Source: Clostridiaceae bacterium
GTDB taxonomy: Bacteria; Bacillota; Clostridia; Lachnospirales; Lachnospiraceae
Assembly: GCA_902363735.1 (NCBI GenBank)
Contig: CABJBA010000012.1
Coordinates: 1 to 64,000 of the forward strand
Direction: 5' to 3'
Length of the DNA stretch: 64,000 nt
In this document: piece by piece, positions 21,109-30,509 of the stretch
How positions within the stretch are numbered: the stretch's first letter is position 1
How the letters are laid out: every line of letters begins with the position of its first letter
Program-made: the position numbers and the translations under genes
Notes under the pieces: generated by a model
Told to the model about the DNA's origin: nothing
Seen by the model: only the letters and a program-made list of their open reading frames with translations
Databases searched by the model: none

Positions 21109-21951
21109 CTATAATCCTAATGCCCTACTGGTTAAGTTCTGTGCACCTTTCACACTTCCGACTGTCATTGCAATTGTAAATGTCATCTCACATAAATAAA
21201 TAAGTGTCTGTGCCCAATCTGCATAATTTTCTGTAAATGTCGGTAGTCCTGCACTAATGAATGCATTACAAACAAGAATTGATAATGCCATTGTTACAGC
21301 TTCCAATACCACCGATAAAAAGTACTTTGCATACGTTACGGCAGTATGATTGATATTTCTGTTTCCACCTACTGTTGAAAATGCAATAGCTCCTAAAGGT
21401 ACGATTACTAATATCTTCAAGAATCTAAAGTAAACAGTGTATATCAGAAAAAACCCACAGATAATAATGATTATGGATAACAGTGCCGCTAGTATCAGCA
21501 TAATCAAACTGGCTCCAAAGCCGAGATTTGATATCACATCTGCCTGTGCACTATCAATAGAAAGTGTCGGAATATTTCCTTGCGTCATTAATCCAACCAA
21601 ATTGCCTATCGATGTAAAAAATGCCTTCATAATCGTTACGTTATTTACTACCAGCCATTCAGAAATTCCAACTCGAATCATCATTTTTAAAATAACTTCA
21701 AATCGCATTTCTTCCCGAATGTCTACGCTTTCCGAACAAAATCCAATGACAAAAAACAGTACTACCAGAGATGAACCTACTCCAACGAAGATAGGTTCTA
21801 TTCCTTCAATGACTGCCCATGGACCGCCGCCCTTAAAATCCACGGGCGACTGACCGAGCAATGAAAATACAAGTGCTATCTGATTGTTCCAAAAACCAAA
21901 TACCATCTCCAGAAGGTCAAGGATCTGTTCTCCAAGATTGAAAATATCCAT
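21109..21951 (-). CDS. VirB6/TrbL-like polytopic membrane protein
   Basis: Protein of 280 aa with six or so hydrophobic segments (about residues 20-35, 50-75, 100-120, 155-195, 215-240, 255-275). It matches the TrbL/VirB6-like proteins that follow Maff2 in clostridial ICEs and probably forms part of the transfer channel in the membrane. The ribosome binding site is GAGGTGA. Confidence 0.85.
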   Translation of the reverse strand: MDIFNLGEQILDLLEMVFGFWNNQIALVFSLLGQSPVDFKGGGPWAVIEGIEPIFVGVGSSLVVLFFVIGFCSESVDIREEMRFEVILKMMIRVGISEWLVVNNVTIMKAFFTSIGNLVGLMTQGNIPTLSIDSAQADVISNLGFGASLIMLILAALLSIIIIICGFFLIYTVYFRFLKILVIVPLGAIAFSTVGGNRNINHTAVTYAKYFLSVVLEAVTMALSILVCNAFISAGLPTFTENYADWAQTLIYLCEMTFTIAMTVGSVKGAQNLTSRALGL

Positions 21952-22003
21952 ACTTGTGTCTCACCTCTTTCTGTTGATTTGGGAATCTAACCCATTGTTG
22001 TTT

Positions 22004-22366
22004 CTAGAATCCTAAGATAGTTAATACAGATGAAATACCCGCCATCATAACACCTGCCACAATACCCTTAAGTGCTGAGTTCATGGTAGAAGAATCCTGC
22101 TGCTGATACGCTTGTGCAAATTCCATAACATTCTTTGCAAGGATAATGACACCAACTGCACCGATAATTGCAATAACCAATGTCTTTAAGTTATCAAGTG
22201 GCTGAGTTACTGAACTTGTATCCGTAGCTGCCATTACTTGTGTTGAAAATAAACTGCAAGCCATAATGGCTCCTGAAAATGCAGGAATTACTTTCTTCTT
22301 CATTCCTACAAAAAATCCGTCTTTCTTTGTTTCCTTATTCGTTATATTAATCGCTTTCTTATTCAT
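22004..22366 (-). CDS. maff2: Maff2-family conjugation membrane protein
   Basis: Protein of 120 aa with a basic N terminus, a signal-like hydrophobic segment (about residues 28-47) ending near Ala-rich VMAATD, and two further hydrophobic helices, as in the Maff2/VirB2-like family. It is a likely small channel or pilin-like component of the transfer apparatus. It is preceded by AGGAG and by a complex leader with several hairpins. Confidence 0.88.
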   Translation of the reverse strand: MNKKAINITNKETKKDGFFVGMKKKVIPAFSGAIMACSLFSTQVMAATDTSSVTQPLDNLKTLVIAIIGAVGVIILAKNVMEFAQAYQQQDSSTMNSALKGIVAGVMMAGISSVLTILGF

Positions 22367-22395
22367 AAATAATTTCTCCTTCTATATTTGGGGGG

Positions 22396-22620
22396 ACAAA
22401 AAAACCGGATGAAAATGAATCAACTTCATTTCTTCCGGCTTCTTTTATCTTCTATTGTTATTAGTTTCTATAAAAACAGGATTGCTCCTGGGACTAAATT
22501 GAATCGGGCTTTCCCCGATATGTTACTACGGTAATCACCTCCTTAAAATTGGGTACAAAAATAGCCGGGGATTTACCTCGGCTACGTCTTGCAGTATATT
22601 TTTTTCTACTTATTATACTA
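22396..22620 (-). promoter_or_regulatory. Multi-hairpin leader of maff2
   Basis: On the minus strand a TATAAT box (22612-22617) is followed by a terminator-like hairpin with T-run (22563-22583). Then comes a strong AAGGAGGTGA ribosome binding site ahead of a short frame reading VVTYRGKPDSI from a possible GTG, a perfect hairpin ATCGGG/CCCGAT (22503-22519), a small stem CAGGA/TCCTG with five T (22477-22490), and finally a terminator with seven or more T (22397-22438) just before the maff2 ribosome binding site. The layout suggests translation-dependent attenuation of the downstream transfer genes. Confidence 0.55.
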
Positions 22621-22635
22621 ATTTTAACTCTACAA

Positions 22636-22649
22636 CAAATTGGAATTTG
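22636..22649. repeat. Perfect 14-bp palindromic site beside the maff2 promoter
   Basis: CAAATTGGAATTTG, a perfect copy of the CAAATTnnAATTTG motif. It sits about 20 bases upstream of the TATAAT box of the maff2 leader and marks the downstream side of the GNAT/DUF1801-like insert. Confidence 0.65.
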
Positions 22650-22748
22650 TCGATTTACACATTATGCTTATAATAGTAAGATCGTTAGCCTTTGAAAAAA
22701 CATAAGCAGTAAAAGCATACATATGTTGGCTGTTTTACCCTTTTGAGA

Positions 22749-23213
22749 TTACATGCGTAATTCCAATCCCGCTTTAGATGCAAGATGCTTTATTTTACTG
22801 TACATTTCTGGTTCAAATTTGGGAGAGTAATTAGTTGAAATGCTCGAAAGACCTGGATTCAGTTGTTGAACGATTCCACTACTCATAAAATCACTCATAA
22901 TACCCCTACCTTGATATTCTTCTAAGACTAAAACATGCAAATCACTTTCACCCATCGGAAATACGATACCAACAGGAATATTATCTTCAAGCAAGATAAT
23001 TATATCTTGATATCCGAAACATCCTTTCGGTAAAGGTTTGCCATTAAGCCTTAAATTCCAACCATGTAATGTTAATTCTCCATTTCTCAAGTATTGGAAT
23101 TTACGGGCTTTTGTATTTTCAATGACATCAAGGATAATTCCAACATCACCGATTGGTATTCCCACAGAGATATCGGCATTTCGGCAAATTAGTTCAAGAG
23201 TTTCATTAGTCAT
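22749..23213 (-). CDS. GNAT-family N-acetyltransferase
   Basis: Protein of 154 aa with the acetyl-CoA-binding motif A (LHVLVLEEYQGRGIMS, near residues 92-107) of GNAT enzymes. The substrate cannot be told. The ribosome binding site is AAGGAG. It is cargo, with the DUF1801-like gene, inserted between virD4 and maff2. About 180 bases separate it from that gene with no other frame. Confidence 0.75.
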   Translation of the reverse strand: MTNETLELICRNADISVGIPIGDVGIILDVIENTKARKFQYLRNGELTLHGWNLRLNGKPLPKGCFGYQDIIILLEDNIPVGIVFPMGESDLHVLVLEEYQGRGIMSDFMSSGIVQQLNPGLSSISTNYSPKFEPEMYSKIKHLASKAGLELRM

Positions 23214-23391
23214 GTTCCTATGCTCCTTTTTAAGCTTTCAGGTCAAAAATGATTAATACTGTAAGCCATATTTATTGCGCTATTATTTATGAAATTTGGA
23301 TATTGCAGTCTTATCAATCTGTTGCAAACGCTCAATTATAAAAACAATCTACAATTGTATTTCCTCAATAAATTTCAAATTAACAAATAAG

Positions 23392-23724
23392 TTATTCCGT
23401 TAATGTTTTATTGAAAATTGAGATTAATACATCCTCTGATATATCCTGATTCAGGTAAATCTGTAACATGCCCTTTGGTGTTATCTTAAATTGCTTTAAT
23501 TGTTCAGTATGCCCAATAATTGCATTTGCTTCTATGTTGATATGATCTTTAAATGGTATAATTCGAACGAATTTATCTCCCAAATAGTAACTTGGTAATT
23601 TTGCCCACAATTTCTCTTCAATTTCAAATGAAACACTTTGAATAATGAGTCTCCTTAAATCACCAAACAAATTCTGTATATCATCACAATATTTCACCAT
23701 GTAATTCTTCACTTCGTCATTCAT
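23392..23724 (-). CDS. DUF1801/YdhG-like small protein
   Basis: Protein of 110 aa resembling DUF1801 (YdhG, frataxin-like fold) proteins, with the N-terminal helix pair and the LWAKLPSYYLGDKFVRIIPFKDHINIEA segment. The function is uncertain. The start at 23724 has GAGGGA upstream; the open frame runs 7 codons further without support. A TATAAT box (23762-23767) lies upstream, with palindromic site 23737-23750 between it and the ribosome binding site. Confidence 0.7.
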   Translation of the reverse strand: MNDEVKNYMVKYCDDIQNLFGDLRRLIIQSVSFEIEEKLWAKLPSYYLGDKFVRIIPFKDHINIEANAIIGHTEQLKQFKITPKGMLQIYLNQDISEDVLISIFNKTLTE

Positions 23725-23736
23725 ACAAATCCCTCG

Positions 23737-23750
23737 CAAATTCAAATTTG
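23737..23750. repeat. Palindromic site upstream of the DUF1801-like gene
   Basis: CAAATTCAAATTTG, matching CAAATTnnAATTTG, between a TATAAT box and the ribosome binding site. The flanks match those of the site at 17627 before the AlkD-like gene. By position it could be an operator; by pairing with 22636 it could be a cassette boundary. Confidence 0.65.
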
Positions 23751-23797
23751 TTAATGCAATAATTATAACAAATCTGCTTAAATTATTCTACTAATAC

Positions 23798-25999
23798 TTA
23801 GCTGTTGTTATAGACTTGTTTTAATACATGAAACGTATCTACAATCTCTCTCATCTGCTGCGTACTAGCTTCTGGATAAAAGAACTCCAATATATCTTCC
23901 GTTGGCATCTTAATAGCTACAGCTCGCTTAAGTTCAGCAATCTGCTCATTTGAATACTTCCAATGCAGCATACGATTTGTGATAGTGTCTTCTCCGTTCA
24001 AAGCTTTTCTTTCCTGATGTTGAGGCGGTGCCTTTGTTTCCGCCCCTGCTTTTCTTGTAACCGACTCTTCGGTATATTCCAATTCGTTATTCTGTGATGA
24101 TTGCAACTTCTCTTTCTGAGCCTTCTCATCCATACTAATAAATCGTTTACCAAGTTCGGTATCTCCAAGAAGCATAAATTCATCATAGGTAAGGTCATCA
24201 ATATAGATATTCTCACCCTTTTTCTTCAAGGCTTCATAATACTCTACAGAGCGTTTTGTTAATATTTCAAAGGTTGCTCCTATTACCGTAGATTCAGCTT
24301 CTATAACATGCACATACGGCGCACCTTTCCCATCAGCTGTCAAATCAAAAGCAGGATGTCCAAAAGGAATATATTTATTGTCCATAATAGGATCAAATCC
24401 ACGTATAAAGACAAGACATTTCCTGTTATCCAGCTTTCTTACTTCATCCGGTGTAAATAATTCTCTTCCAAGTACATCATAATTCCTGCTTGAACTTCCC
24501 TGCCTTCCTTTTGTTTCTCCACTGGACTTCTTATCTATGGTGCCTTTGCCAAGTAGCTCTGACACATATTTATGCGTACTTTGCTCGTTTCCTCCTAAGT
24601 AGATAAACGTATCGCAGTTACCGGGGATTGTCTCCCAAGTATCCTTAAAAAGTGCCTTTAGCTGCGCAAAGTTCTGGATAATTATAATGCTACTGATTTC
24701 ACGACTACGCATTGTTGACAGCAAGGAACAATAATCATCCGGCAACGCAACGTTAGCAAACTCATCCAACATAAATGTGACATGTATTGGTAATCTGCCT
24801 CCACAATTAAAATCAGCCTGATAGTATAACTCCTGAAAAATTTGCGTATAGAGCATCCCAATAATAAAGTTATAGGATTTATCTGAATCAGGGATGACAC
24901 AAAACAATGCTGTTTTTGTCTCACCATCCCCATTTACCCCAATGCCTAATTCTGCAAGGTTTAGTTCATCTTTCGACAGCATACGTAATACCTGTTTATT
25001 TTCAAGGAATGCCAATCTTGAATTGGCACTGATAATAATGGATCGAACGGTATCGCCTGCACCACGCATGCATTTGTTATATTGCTTTACTGCCGGATGA
25101 TTCACTCCAAGTGTAGAACTTTCTTCTAAAAACTTCATACGCACATCAAGTTTTGAAGGCTTTCCCTGCTCTGCTACTTCTGCTTCTCCCATGAGTTTAA
25201 GAACTGTTTCAAAGTTTCGCTTTGAAGGTCTTTCTTCTAACCATACATAGTAGAAAATTGCCTGTAGAAACAAGCCTTCTGCTTTCTCCCAGAATGGATC
25301 TGAGGGTGTCGACCCCTTCGGTGTTGTATTAGAAATCAGATTTGTAATCAGTTTTACAACATCTGTTTCTTCTCTAATATAAGAAAATGGATTATAGCAA
25401 TCAGACTTATTCATCTCTAACAGATTAATAACCTTTACGTTATAACCATTATCCTTTAACATTTTACCACAGCTTCTGAGGATTTCGCCTTTGGGATCCG
25501 TACAGATAAAAGAACAATGATGTGGCATTTGCATCAGATTTGGTTTTACCTCATAAAAGGTTTTACCAGCACCGGAACCACCACAAATTAAGATATTTCC
25601 GTTTAGTTTAAGTTTGCGAAAGTTAAGTGACATGCGAACGTTCTGACTGAGTATTCGATTAAATCCTACGTCCTTGTCTTCTAGTATCTTATTCACATGC
25701 TTTGGTTCCTCAAACTTAGCTGTACCGAATTCTTTGCCCGGCATATAATTCCTTTGACTAGTATAGTACATAATAATAGCGATGGCATAGACAAACATCG
25801 CTATTACCACCGCTTTTACGGTTGAATTATTATAATAATTTGCTAACGGCTTATTACACACCTCGGAAAATGCTGCTATGAAATCATTGATATTCATATC
25901 TGTTTTCCATGCACCATTTACTAGATATCCAAGGTATGCTGCAGCAATTGCTCCTAAAAGAATAAAAACAGGTGATACCTTCTTCTTACTTGTCTGCAT
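23798..25999 (-). CDS. virD4: VirD4/TraG type IV coupling protein
   Basis: Protein of about 733 aa with two N-terminal membrane helices (about residues 10-30 and 60-80), Walker A GGSGAGKT near 141 and Walker B VTFMLDEFAN near 415. It couples the relaxosome to the secretion channel. Starts at 25999, 26005 and a GTG at 26008 are possible; 25999 fits best with AAGAGGTGA upstream. It starts a few bases after the PcfB stop. Confidence 0.92.
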   Translation of the reverse strand: MQTSKKKVSPVFILLGAIAAAYLGYLVNGAWKTDMNINDFIAAFSEVCNKPLANYYNNSTVKAVVIAMFVYAIAIIMYYTSQRNYMPGKEFGTAKFEEPKHVNKILEDKDVGFNRILSQNVRMSLNFRKLKLNGNILICGGSGAGKTFYEVKPNLMQMPHHCSFICTDPKGEILRSCGKMLKDNGYNVKVINLLEMNKSDCYNPFSYIREETDVVKLITNLISNTTPKGSTPSDPFWEKAEGLFLQAIFYYVWLEERPSKRNFETVLKLMGEAEVAEQGKPSKLDVRMKFLEESSTLGVNHPAVKQYNKCMRGAGDTVRSIIISANSRLAFLENKQVLRMLSKDELNLAELGIGVNGDGETKTALFCVIPDSDKSYNFIIGMLYTQIFQELYYQADFNCGGRLPIHVTFMLDEFANVALPDDYCSLLSTMRSREISSIIIIQNFAQLKALFKDTWETIPGNCDTFIYLGGNEQSTHKYVSELLGKGTIDKKSSGETKGRQGSSSRNYDVLGRELFTPDEVRKLDNRKCLVFIRGFDPIMDNKYIPFGHPAFDLTADGKGAPYVHVIEAESTVIGATFEILTKRSVEYYEALKKKGENIYIDDLTYDEFMLLGDTELGKRFISMDEKAQKEKLQSSQNNELEYTEESVTRKAGAETKAPPQHQERKALNGEDTITNRMLHWKYSNEQIAELKRAVAIKMPTEDILEFFYPEASTQQMREIVDTFHVLKQVYNNS

Positions 26000-26004
26000 T
26001 GGCA

Positions 26005-27114
26005 TCACCTCTTTACTGTATCTTTCTTGACAGGTCTAGCTGTTTTTGTCTGACTCTGGGATTTTTCATATCTTTCCCTTATTGCTGCTTCTACCTTGTC
26101 ATAATTGTTGGAATGAAGTTTCTCACCCCTTACTGTTTCAAGAACACGGTTCTCTTCATCATAAATCTTATAGTCCTTATTTCTATCAAGGAATGTGAGC
26201 ATTGTTTTGCCATTGTGAATTTCCATAATATTTTCTTTGTTAATCCACATATATTTGCCCCATGCTCCAGGAACTCTCGTCTTAACTGCATGATCATTTT
26301 CATCAACAATCAGTTTCTTACTAATCGTAATATCAGAAAGACTGGTATCCTTAGTAGCCGATATTGCACGCATTCTATCTGCCAGCTCCTGATAACCTTT
26401 TACTCGGTTTTGAAACGCTTCTTTATCCATGATAACCTTATGCTCACCATTTAAGTCGCTCTTTTCAAGAACTCCGATTTTCTCAAGTTGACTAATAATA
26501 TTTTCCGCCTGTTCATTTCCAATACTAAAATTCTCCTTTACAGCATCCACACTGATGCTCTGTTTCTCCATTGCAAACAGACCAACCTTTTCAATCAGAC
26601 CTTCTATTAGAACTCCTGCTCTAACAGTTTCCTCAGTGTGGATTTTCTCGTTTCCCAATTTCTGTCCCTTTAAGAATTCCATGAGTTTACTTAAGTCTTT
26701 CTCATTTCCATTTTTTAAATAATCATCAAAGGTTGCTATTCTTCCAAACTTCAACTTTTGAATCATCATATTTGCTCTAGGAACAGCCTCTGAATGAAAT
26801 ATGACCTCCGACAGTCCATCCTTCTTATTGATATCGGGTAAAACCGAATAAAGAATTCCGTACTTCTTAGCCATCTTTTCAACCTTCTTCATATCTTCCG
26901 TATTAAACTGTAATACCTGCAAATCGCCGCCCTTCATCAAGAGCTTTTTCATCGAAGTCTTACCAAGGGATTTCTCATAGTCAAGCATTCCTTTTAGAAC
27001 ATCAATCGCCTTTTGCATAGCACCAATTCCTCCGTTTCCTACTTTCATGGCTATTTCAATGCCCTCATAGGCTACACGAATAATTTGCACTGCTTCCTGT
27101 ATTTCTTCTGCCAT
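26005..27114 (-). CDS. PcfB-family (DUF3801) relaxosome accessory protein
   Basis: Protein of 369 aa whose first 150 residues match the PcfB/DUF3801 type, including MKKLLMKGGDLQVLQF and the KYGILYSVLPD segment. The rest is a charged extension with a possible winged-helix-like part (about 185-240). PcfB proteins link relaxase and coupling protein in Gram-positive conjugation. The start at 27114 has AGGAGG 8 bases ahead. Confidence 0.82.
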   Translation of the reverse strand: MAEEIQEAVQIIRVAYEGIEIAMKVGNGGIGAMQKAIDVLKGMLDYEKSLGKTSMKKLLMKGGDLQVLQFNTEDMKKVEKMAKKYGILYSVLPDINKKDGLSEVIFHSEAVPRANMMIQKLKFGRIATFDDYLKNGNEKDLSKLMEFLKGQKLGNEKIHTEETVRAGVLIEGLIEKVGLFAMEKQSISVDAVKENFSIGNEQAENIISQLEKIGVLEKSDLNGEHKVIMDKEAFQNRVKGYQELADRMRAISATKDTSLSDITISKKLIVDENDHAVKTRVPGAWGKYMWINKENIMEIHNGKTMLTFLDRNKDYKIYDEENRVLETVRGEKLHSNNYDKVEAAIRERYEKSQSQTKTARPVKKDTVKR

Positions 27115-27126
27115 ACTCTGCACCTC

Positions 27127-27519
27127 CTAAAGTGTTATTTCTCTCTTTACACGCTCTTTTAAATCATTCGTACCAACCATACGGATTTCATCAACTGTCA
27201 CATCAATGCCATATGCATTTAAAATATCTGCCAGACGATTTATCGCTTTTTCTTCCTCTATACGATACATTTCAAGTGCAATTAAGAGATTTTCAATCTG
27301 ACCGATCCATTGTGGCTTTTCATCAAGCATTGCTTTGTATTTTGCAATAATACTATCCGAAATCTTATCAGCTACTGCCAATTCATCAATCAACTTATTT
27401 GTCAATTCCTTATCGTTTGTCTTAAATGCAAATTCAACAACAAATAACTGTTCTTCTTTACTGATTAATGGCTTCTGTGCTACTGTTTCTGCCATTTCAC
27501 TTATTAACTGTAAACTCAT
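27127..27519 (-). CDS. ICE hypothetical protein
   Basis: Small acidic, mostly helical protein of 130 aa that I do not recognise. The ribosome binding site is GGAGGAAG. It lies between the PcfB gene and a coiled-coil gene with gaps of about 12 bases, so it belongs to the relaxosome part of the operon. Confidence 0.65.
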   Translation of the reverse strand: MSLQLISEMAETVAQKPLISKEEQLFVVEFAFKTNDKELTNKLIDELAVADKISDSIIAKYKAMLDEKPQWIGQIENLLIALEMYRIEEEKAINRLADILNAYGIDVTVDEIRMVGTNDLKERVKREITL

Positions 27520-27531
27520 TTTTTCTTCCTC

Positions 27532-28710
27532 CTAATCTACAAGATTATTAATGCTAATTGCTATTTCAATAACGCCCTGCATTTGTTCTGCTGATGCTTT
27601 ACTGTGAATTAGTTCTAATAATTGGTTCTCGCTTAATCCTTTCTCAATTGCACTTCTAATCTGTACTAGCTGTGAAAGCTCTAACTCTCCACTTGCAACC
27701 AGTTTTACAATGTCCTGTCTTGATTTCTTCTTAAACAGAAGATTTGATAGAGCAGCTAATGCACCATTATTCTTCTTCACAGTTTTCTCAATCACTACAT
27801 TCTGAATAACATTTCCATTAGCATCATGAACTGGTGCATAATAAACAGGCGTTCCATACATAAACTGAACCGGCGATGTCTGACTTTTTCCTGGTTGATT
27901 AATAGACGCCATTGCCACTGGTTTATCTGCAATATTCTCTACCACAACCGCATTACTCTTGCCGGCTGCATTTGCATTTGAAGCTGCGCTAGTCGTCATT
28001 TCTTCCTCAAGTTCTTTTACCCTACTCTCCATCTTTCTCTTCTCCTCTCTTACTGCATCAATGTCATTACGTAATTTTGCAATGGTTGAATTTGCAAGGT
28101 TAATCTTATCTTGCTGTTCCGATAGCATCTGATCCTTCTCTCCTAAAGAATTTAGCAAGCCATCTTTGACTTCTTCATCCTTTTTTGTGCTTTCAAAAAT
28201 CTTCAATTTATCATTTAGAGCATCATAACGCTTATCTTGAACATCAATCTTTGAAACGATTCCTTTGATTTCTTCCATTAGTTGCTTTACATATGCTGGC
28301 TCTTCTTTCACACTGTCTTGAGCCTTTTTCATTTCATCTAATATCTTTTGAAATGCCTGTTGCATGGCTGCTGCCTGAGAACCTGTGTCTGCAATCTGCC
28401 TAATGGTATCTAAGGGCACACCCTTTTGAAAAAACTCCAACGCTATCTGCATTTGATAGCCGTTTAATCCGTCACACATAATTACTGCAATAACATCATC
28501 GGAATAGCCATTTCGAATACATTGTGACTGTACTCTCATCTGGCGAATATCCAGTTTCTTTAACAGATATAGCTGCGTTTGATCTTGGGAAAGACCAAAA
28601 TCTAAATCTTCTTTTACAAGATCAACTACATCTTGGTTATAACCTTTTCTTGTAAGTTCATTTAAAATACCGTTCTTGTCGCTTACACTGAGTTGCTTTC
28701 TCTCTTCCAT
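27532..28710 (-). CDS. ICE coiled-coil protein
   Basis: Protein of 392 aa. The N-terminal 110 residues contain short helical repeats of the kind GxSxDQxxLYLxKKLDxRQMRxQxxCIxxG, and the C terminus carries similar ones (DIVKLVASGELELSQLVQIRSAIEKGL). Between them are a coiled coil (about 125-235) and a disordered part. No enzyme motif is visible. It lies directly after the relaxase and may be a relaxosome scaffold; that is inference from position. Confidence 0.65.
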   Translation of the reverse strand: MEERKQLSVSDKNGILNELTRKGYNQDVVDLVKEDLDFGLSQDQTQLYLLKKLDIRQMRVQSQCIRNGYSDDVIAVIMCDGLNGYQMQIALEFFQKGVPLDTIRQIADTGSQAAAMQQAFQKILDEMKKAQDSVKEEPAYVKQLMEEIKGIVSKIDVQDKRYDALNDKLKIFESTKKDEEVKDGLLNSLGEKDQMLSEQQDKINLANSTIAKLRNDIDAVREEKRKMESRVKELEEEMTTSAASNANAAGKSNAVVVENIADKPVAMASINQPGKSQTSPVQFMYGTPVYYAPVHDANGNVIQNVVIEKTVKKNNGALAALSNLLFKKKSRQDIVKLVASGELELSQLVQIRSAIEKGLSENQLLELIHSKASAEQMQGVIEIAISINNLVD

Positions 28711-28731
28711 ATATTCCTCCTAAAAAAATAA

Positions 28732-28750
28732 CAGCCTAATGTATTGGCTG
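28732..28750 (-). terminator. Terminator-like hairpin overlapping the relaxase stop
   Basis: Minus-strand stem CAGCC/GGCTG with a 9-base loop followed by TTATTTTTTT, overlapping the stop codon of the relaxase gene and ending next to the AGGAGG of the following gene. Confidence 0.6.
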
Positions 28751-30190
28751 CTGTTGTTTGTTCTTACTATTCTGTGTCTGAGTTTTCTTGATTTCTTCCT
28801 CTTTCTTACGATCCTCTGAATCATGAAGTATTTCATTCATAATAGACTTTGCTAGATTGAGTTCCTTAAATGCTGCTTTCTCCTTATCTCTCACAAGTGC
28901 AATTTCATTCCTATAATGCTCCTTTAGAGCCTCCACCTCTTCCACTTTGTATCCTTCCTTTTGAAGTCTACCAAATAAAATCTTCCACTGTTGATGCTCT
29001 TCATCAAAGAAGTTATCTCCAGACTGATAACTATTCTCACACTCCTTTAATTCCTGCATTTCATCAAGTGTCTGAAATAGGGAGTTACATTTAGCTCTAT
29101 CTTTAAATACCCGGCTTTTCTCCTTTGACACCTCTGCCTTCTTCGCTGTCAGGCTTTCAGTCGTCATCGCAAGATCAACAATATTTCGGATATCATGCCT
29201 TGATAGAAATAAATATTGTTCCTGTAACTTATGCATCTTCCGAATATCATCCTTGTACTTCCATGTCTGACTATATGGTTTCTTCTTAAGCTGACCTATG
29301 CGATAGAGCTTTGCAAAATATCGTTTCTGCAACCCAGACATTTTAGCTCGTTTTAATCGTTTGATCTTGTACGTAACAATTCTAGGCTGCTCACCCTTTC
29401 GTAACGGTCTATAATCAGATAAAGATTCACTAAAGACTCTTTCTCTTATCCGTTCTTCCGTATAATCTTCTCCTAATGACTTGCATCTTTTAAATCGATA
29501 CATACTGGGTGGTCTGATTGCAAAATATTTTCCTTGCTTAATCTCATACCCTTTGTCTGCCAATAATTCTAAAAAGCTATCAAAAGTGGGAGCCTGCATA
29601 ATACAAGTATCCAAGTCACGCTTAATCATATTGCCCCAAACAAACTTGCCATCTCTAAAATCATTCCATTCCTTATAATGATCATTTGACTTTGCCTTAT
29701 CCTCTGACAATTCAATCGTTGATAATCCATACGCTTCACATAATCGGTTTGTAATAGGTTGAATATCTCTGGCCCAATCGCCTTTTTCATAGCGATATTT
29801 CTTACCCGTCTTGAAGCTAACACTATTGAAACAAATATGACCATGTATATGTTCTGTGTTATCATGAACCGCATATACTGCCTCATACTCTTCGCCAAGA
29901 TACTCTTTTGCAATCTTGCCTATGATTTCAAATGCGGTATCAGCATCCACTTCTCCTTCCTCAAAGGAAATAATCAAATGATATCCTTGTCTCTTATCAG
30001 TTTTGCCAAATTTTATTTTCGTCTGCTTCATCTGTTCATAAGCAGCATCTGGCTGACAGTTAAGTCCTGCAACAAACTTTCCATTCTGCGTTTTGTCGGG
30101 CACTGAAATATATTCAATTGCTACCTTCAAATGCTTTCCTGGAAAGTTTCTGCCACAGTCCTTCATATAAAGGATTTTACTAATAGCCAA
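28736..30190 (-). CDS. MobP-type relaxase (MobA/VirD2-like)
   Basis: Protein of 484 aa. The conserved relaxase histidine motif appears as HDNTEHIHGHICFN near residue 113; the first 160 residues form the nicking domain. The C-terminal half is basic and helical. It cuts oriT and pilots the strand into the recipient. Its start overlaps the end of the mobC-like gene by 11 bases. A candidate oriT lies about 850 bases upstream. Confidence 0.92.
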   Translation of the reverse strand: MAISKILYMKDCGRNFPGKHLKVAIEYISVPDKTQNGKFVAGLNCQPDAAYEQMKQTKIKFGKTDKRQGYHLIISFEEGEVDADTAFEIIGKIAKEYLGEEYEAVYAVHDNTEHIHGHICFNSVSFKTGKKYRYEKGDWARDIQPITNRLCEAYGLSTIELSEDKAKSNDHYKEWNDFRDGKFVWGNMIKRDLDTCIMQAPTFDSFLELLADKGYEIKQGKYFAIRPPSMYRFKRCKSLGEDYTEERIRERVFSESLSDYRPLRKGEQPRIVTYKIKRLKRAKMSGLQKRYFAKLYRIGQLKKKPYSQTWKYKDDIRKMHKLQEQYLFLSRHDIRNIVDLAMTTESLTAKKAEVSKEKSRVFKDRAKCNSLFQTLDEMQELKECENSYQSGDNFFDEEHQQWKILFGRLQKEGYKVEEVEALKEHYRNEIALVRDKEKAAFKELNLAKSIMNEILHDSEDRKKEEEIKKTQTQNSKNKQQQPIH

Positions 30191-30509
30191 TCTGTACCAC
30201 CGCCTCTTTGACAGTTACATTCAGTTTTTTCATGTATGCAAAAAGGCGTTCTCTATCCTGTTCGCTATATAATCCGGAATTATGATTAAATACCAATTGG
30301 TTAATATTAATACCTATTCTATTAACCTCGTTAATCAAATCTTTTAATAATCTGCGTACTTCCGGATAATCATTTGGCTTCTGACTAATTAATAATCTTA
30401 GATAATCAGCTTCACACATTCCTGCACTTGCTGATTTTTCAGCTAACATCTTTGCTTCATCAGGCATGAGTCGTAAGGTCTTCTTGATACAATGAACTGA
30501 ATCTGCCAT
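30180..30509 (-). CDS. mobC: MobC-like relaxosome protein
   Basis: Protein of 109 aa of the MobC type: a ribbon-helix-helix N-terminal part (KTLRLMPDEAKMLAEKSASAGM, residues 10-31) followed by the helical ECDYLR-like and NQLVFNHNSG segments. It helps the relaxase open oriT. It overlaps the relaxase start and touches the stop of the upstream gene, so all three are coupled. Confidence 0.85.
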   Translation of the reverse strand: MADSVHCIKKTLRLMPDEAKMLAEKSASAGMCEADYLRLLISQKPNDYPEVRRLLKDLINEVNRIGININQLVFNHNSGLYSEQDRERLFAYMKKLNVTVKEAVVQIGY

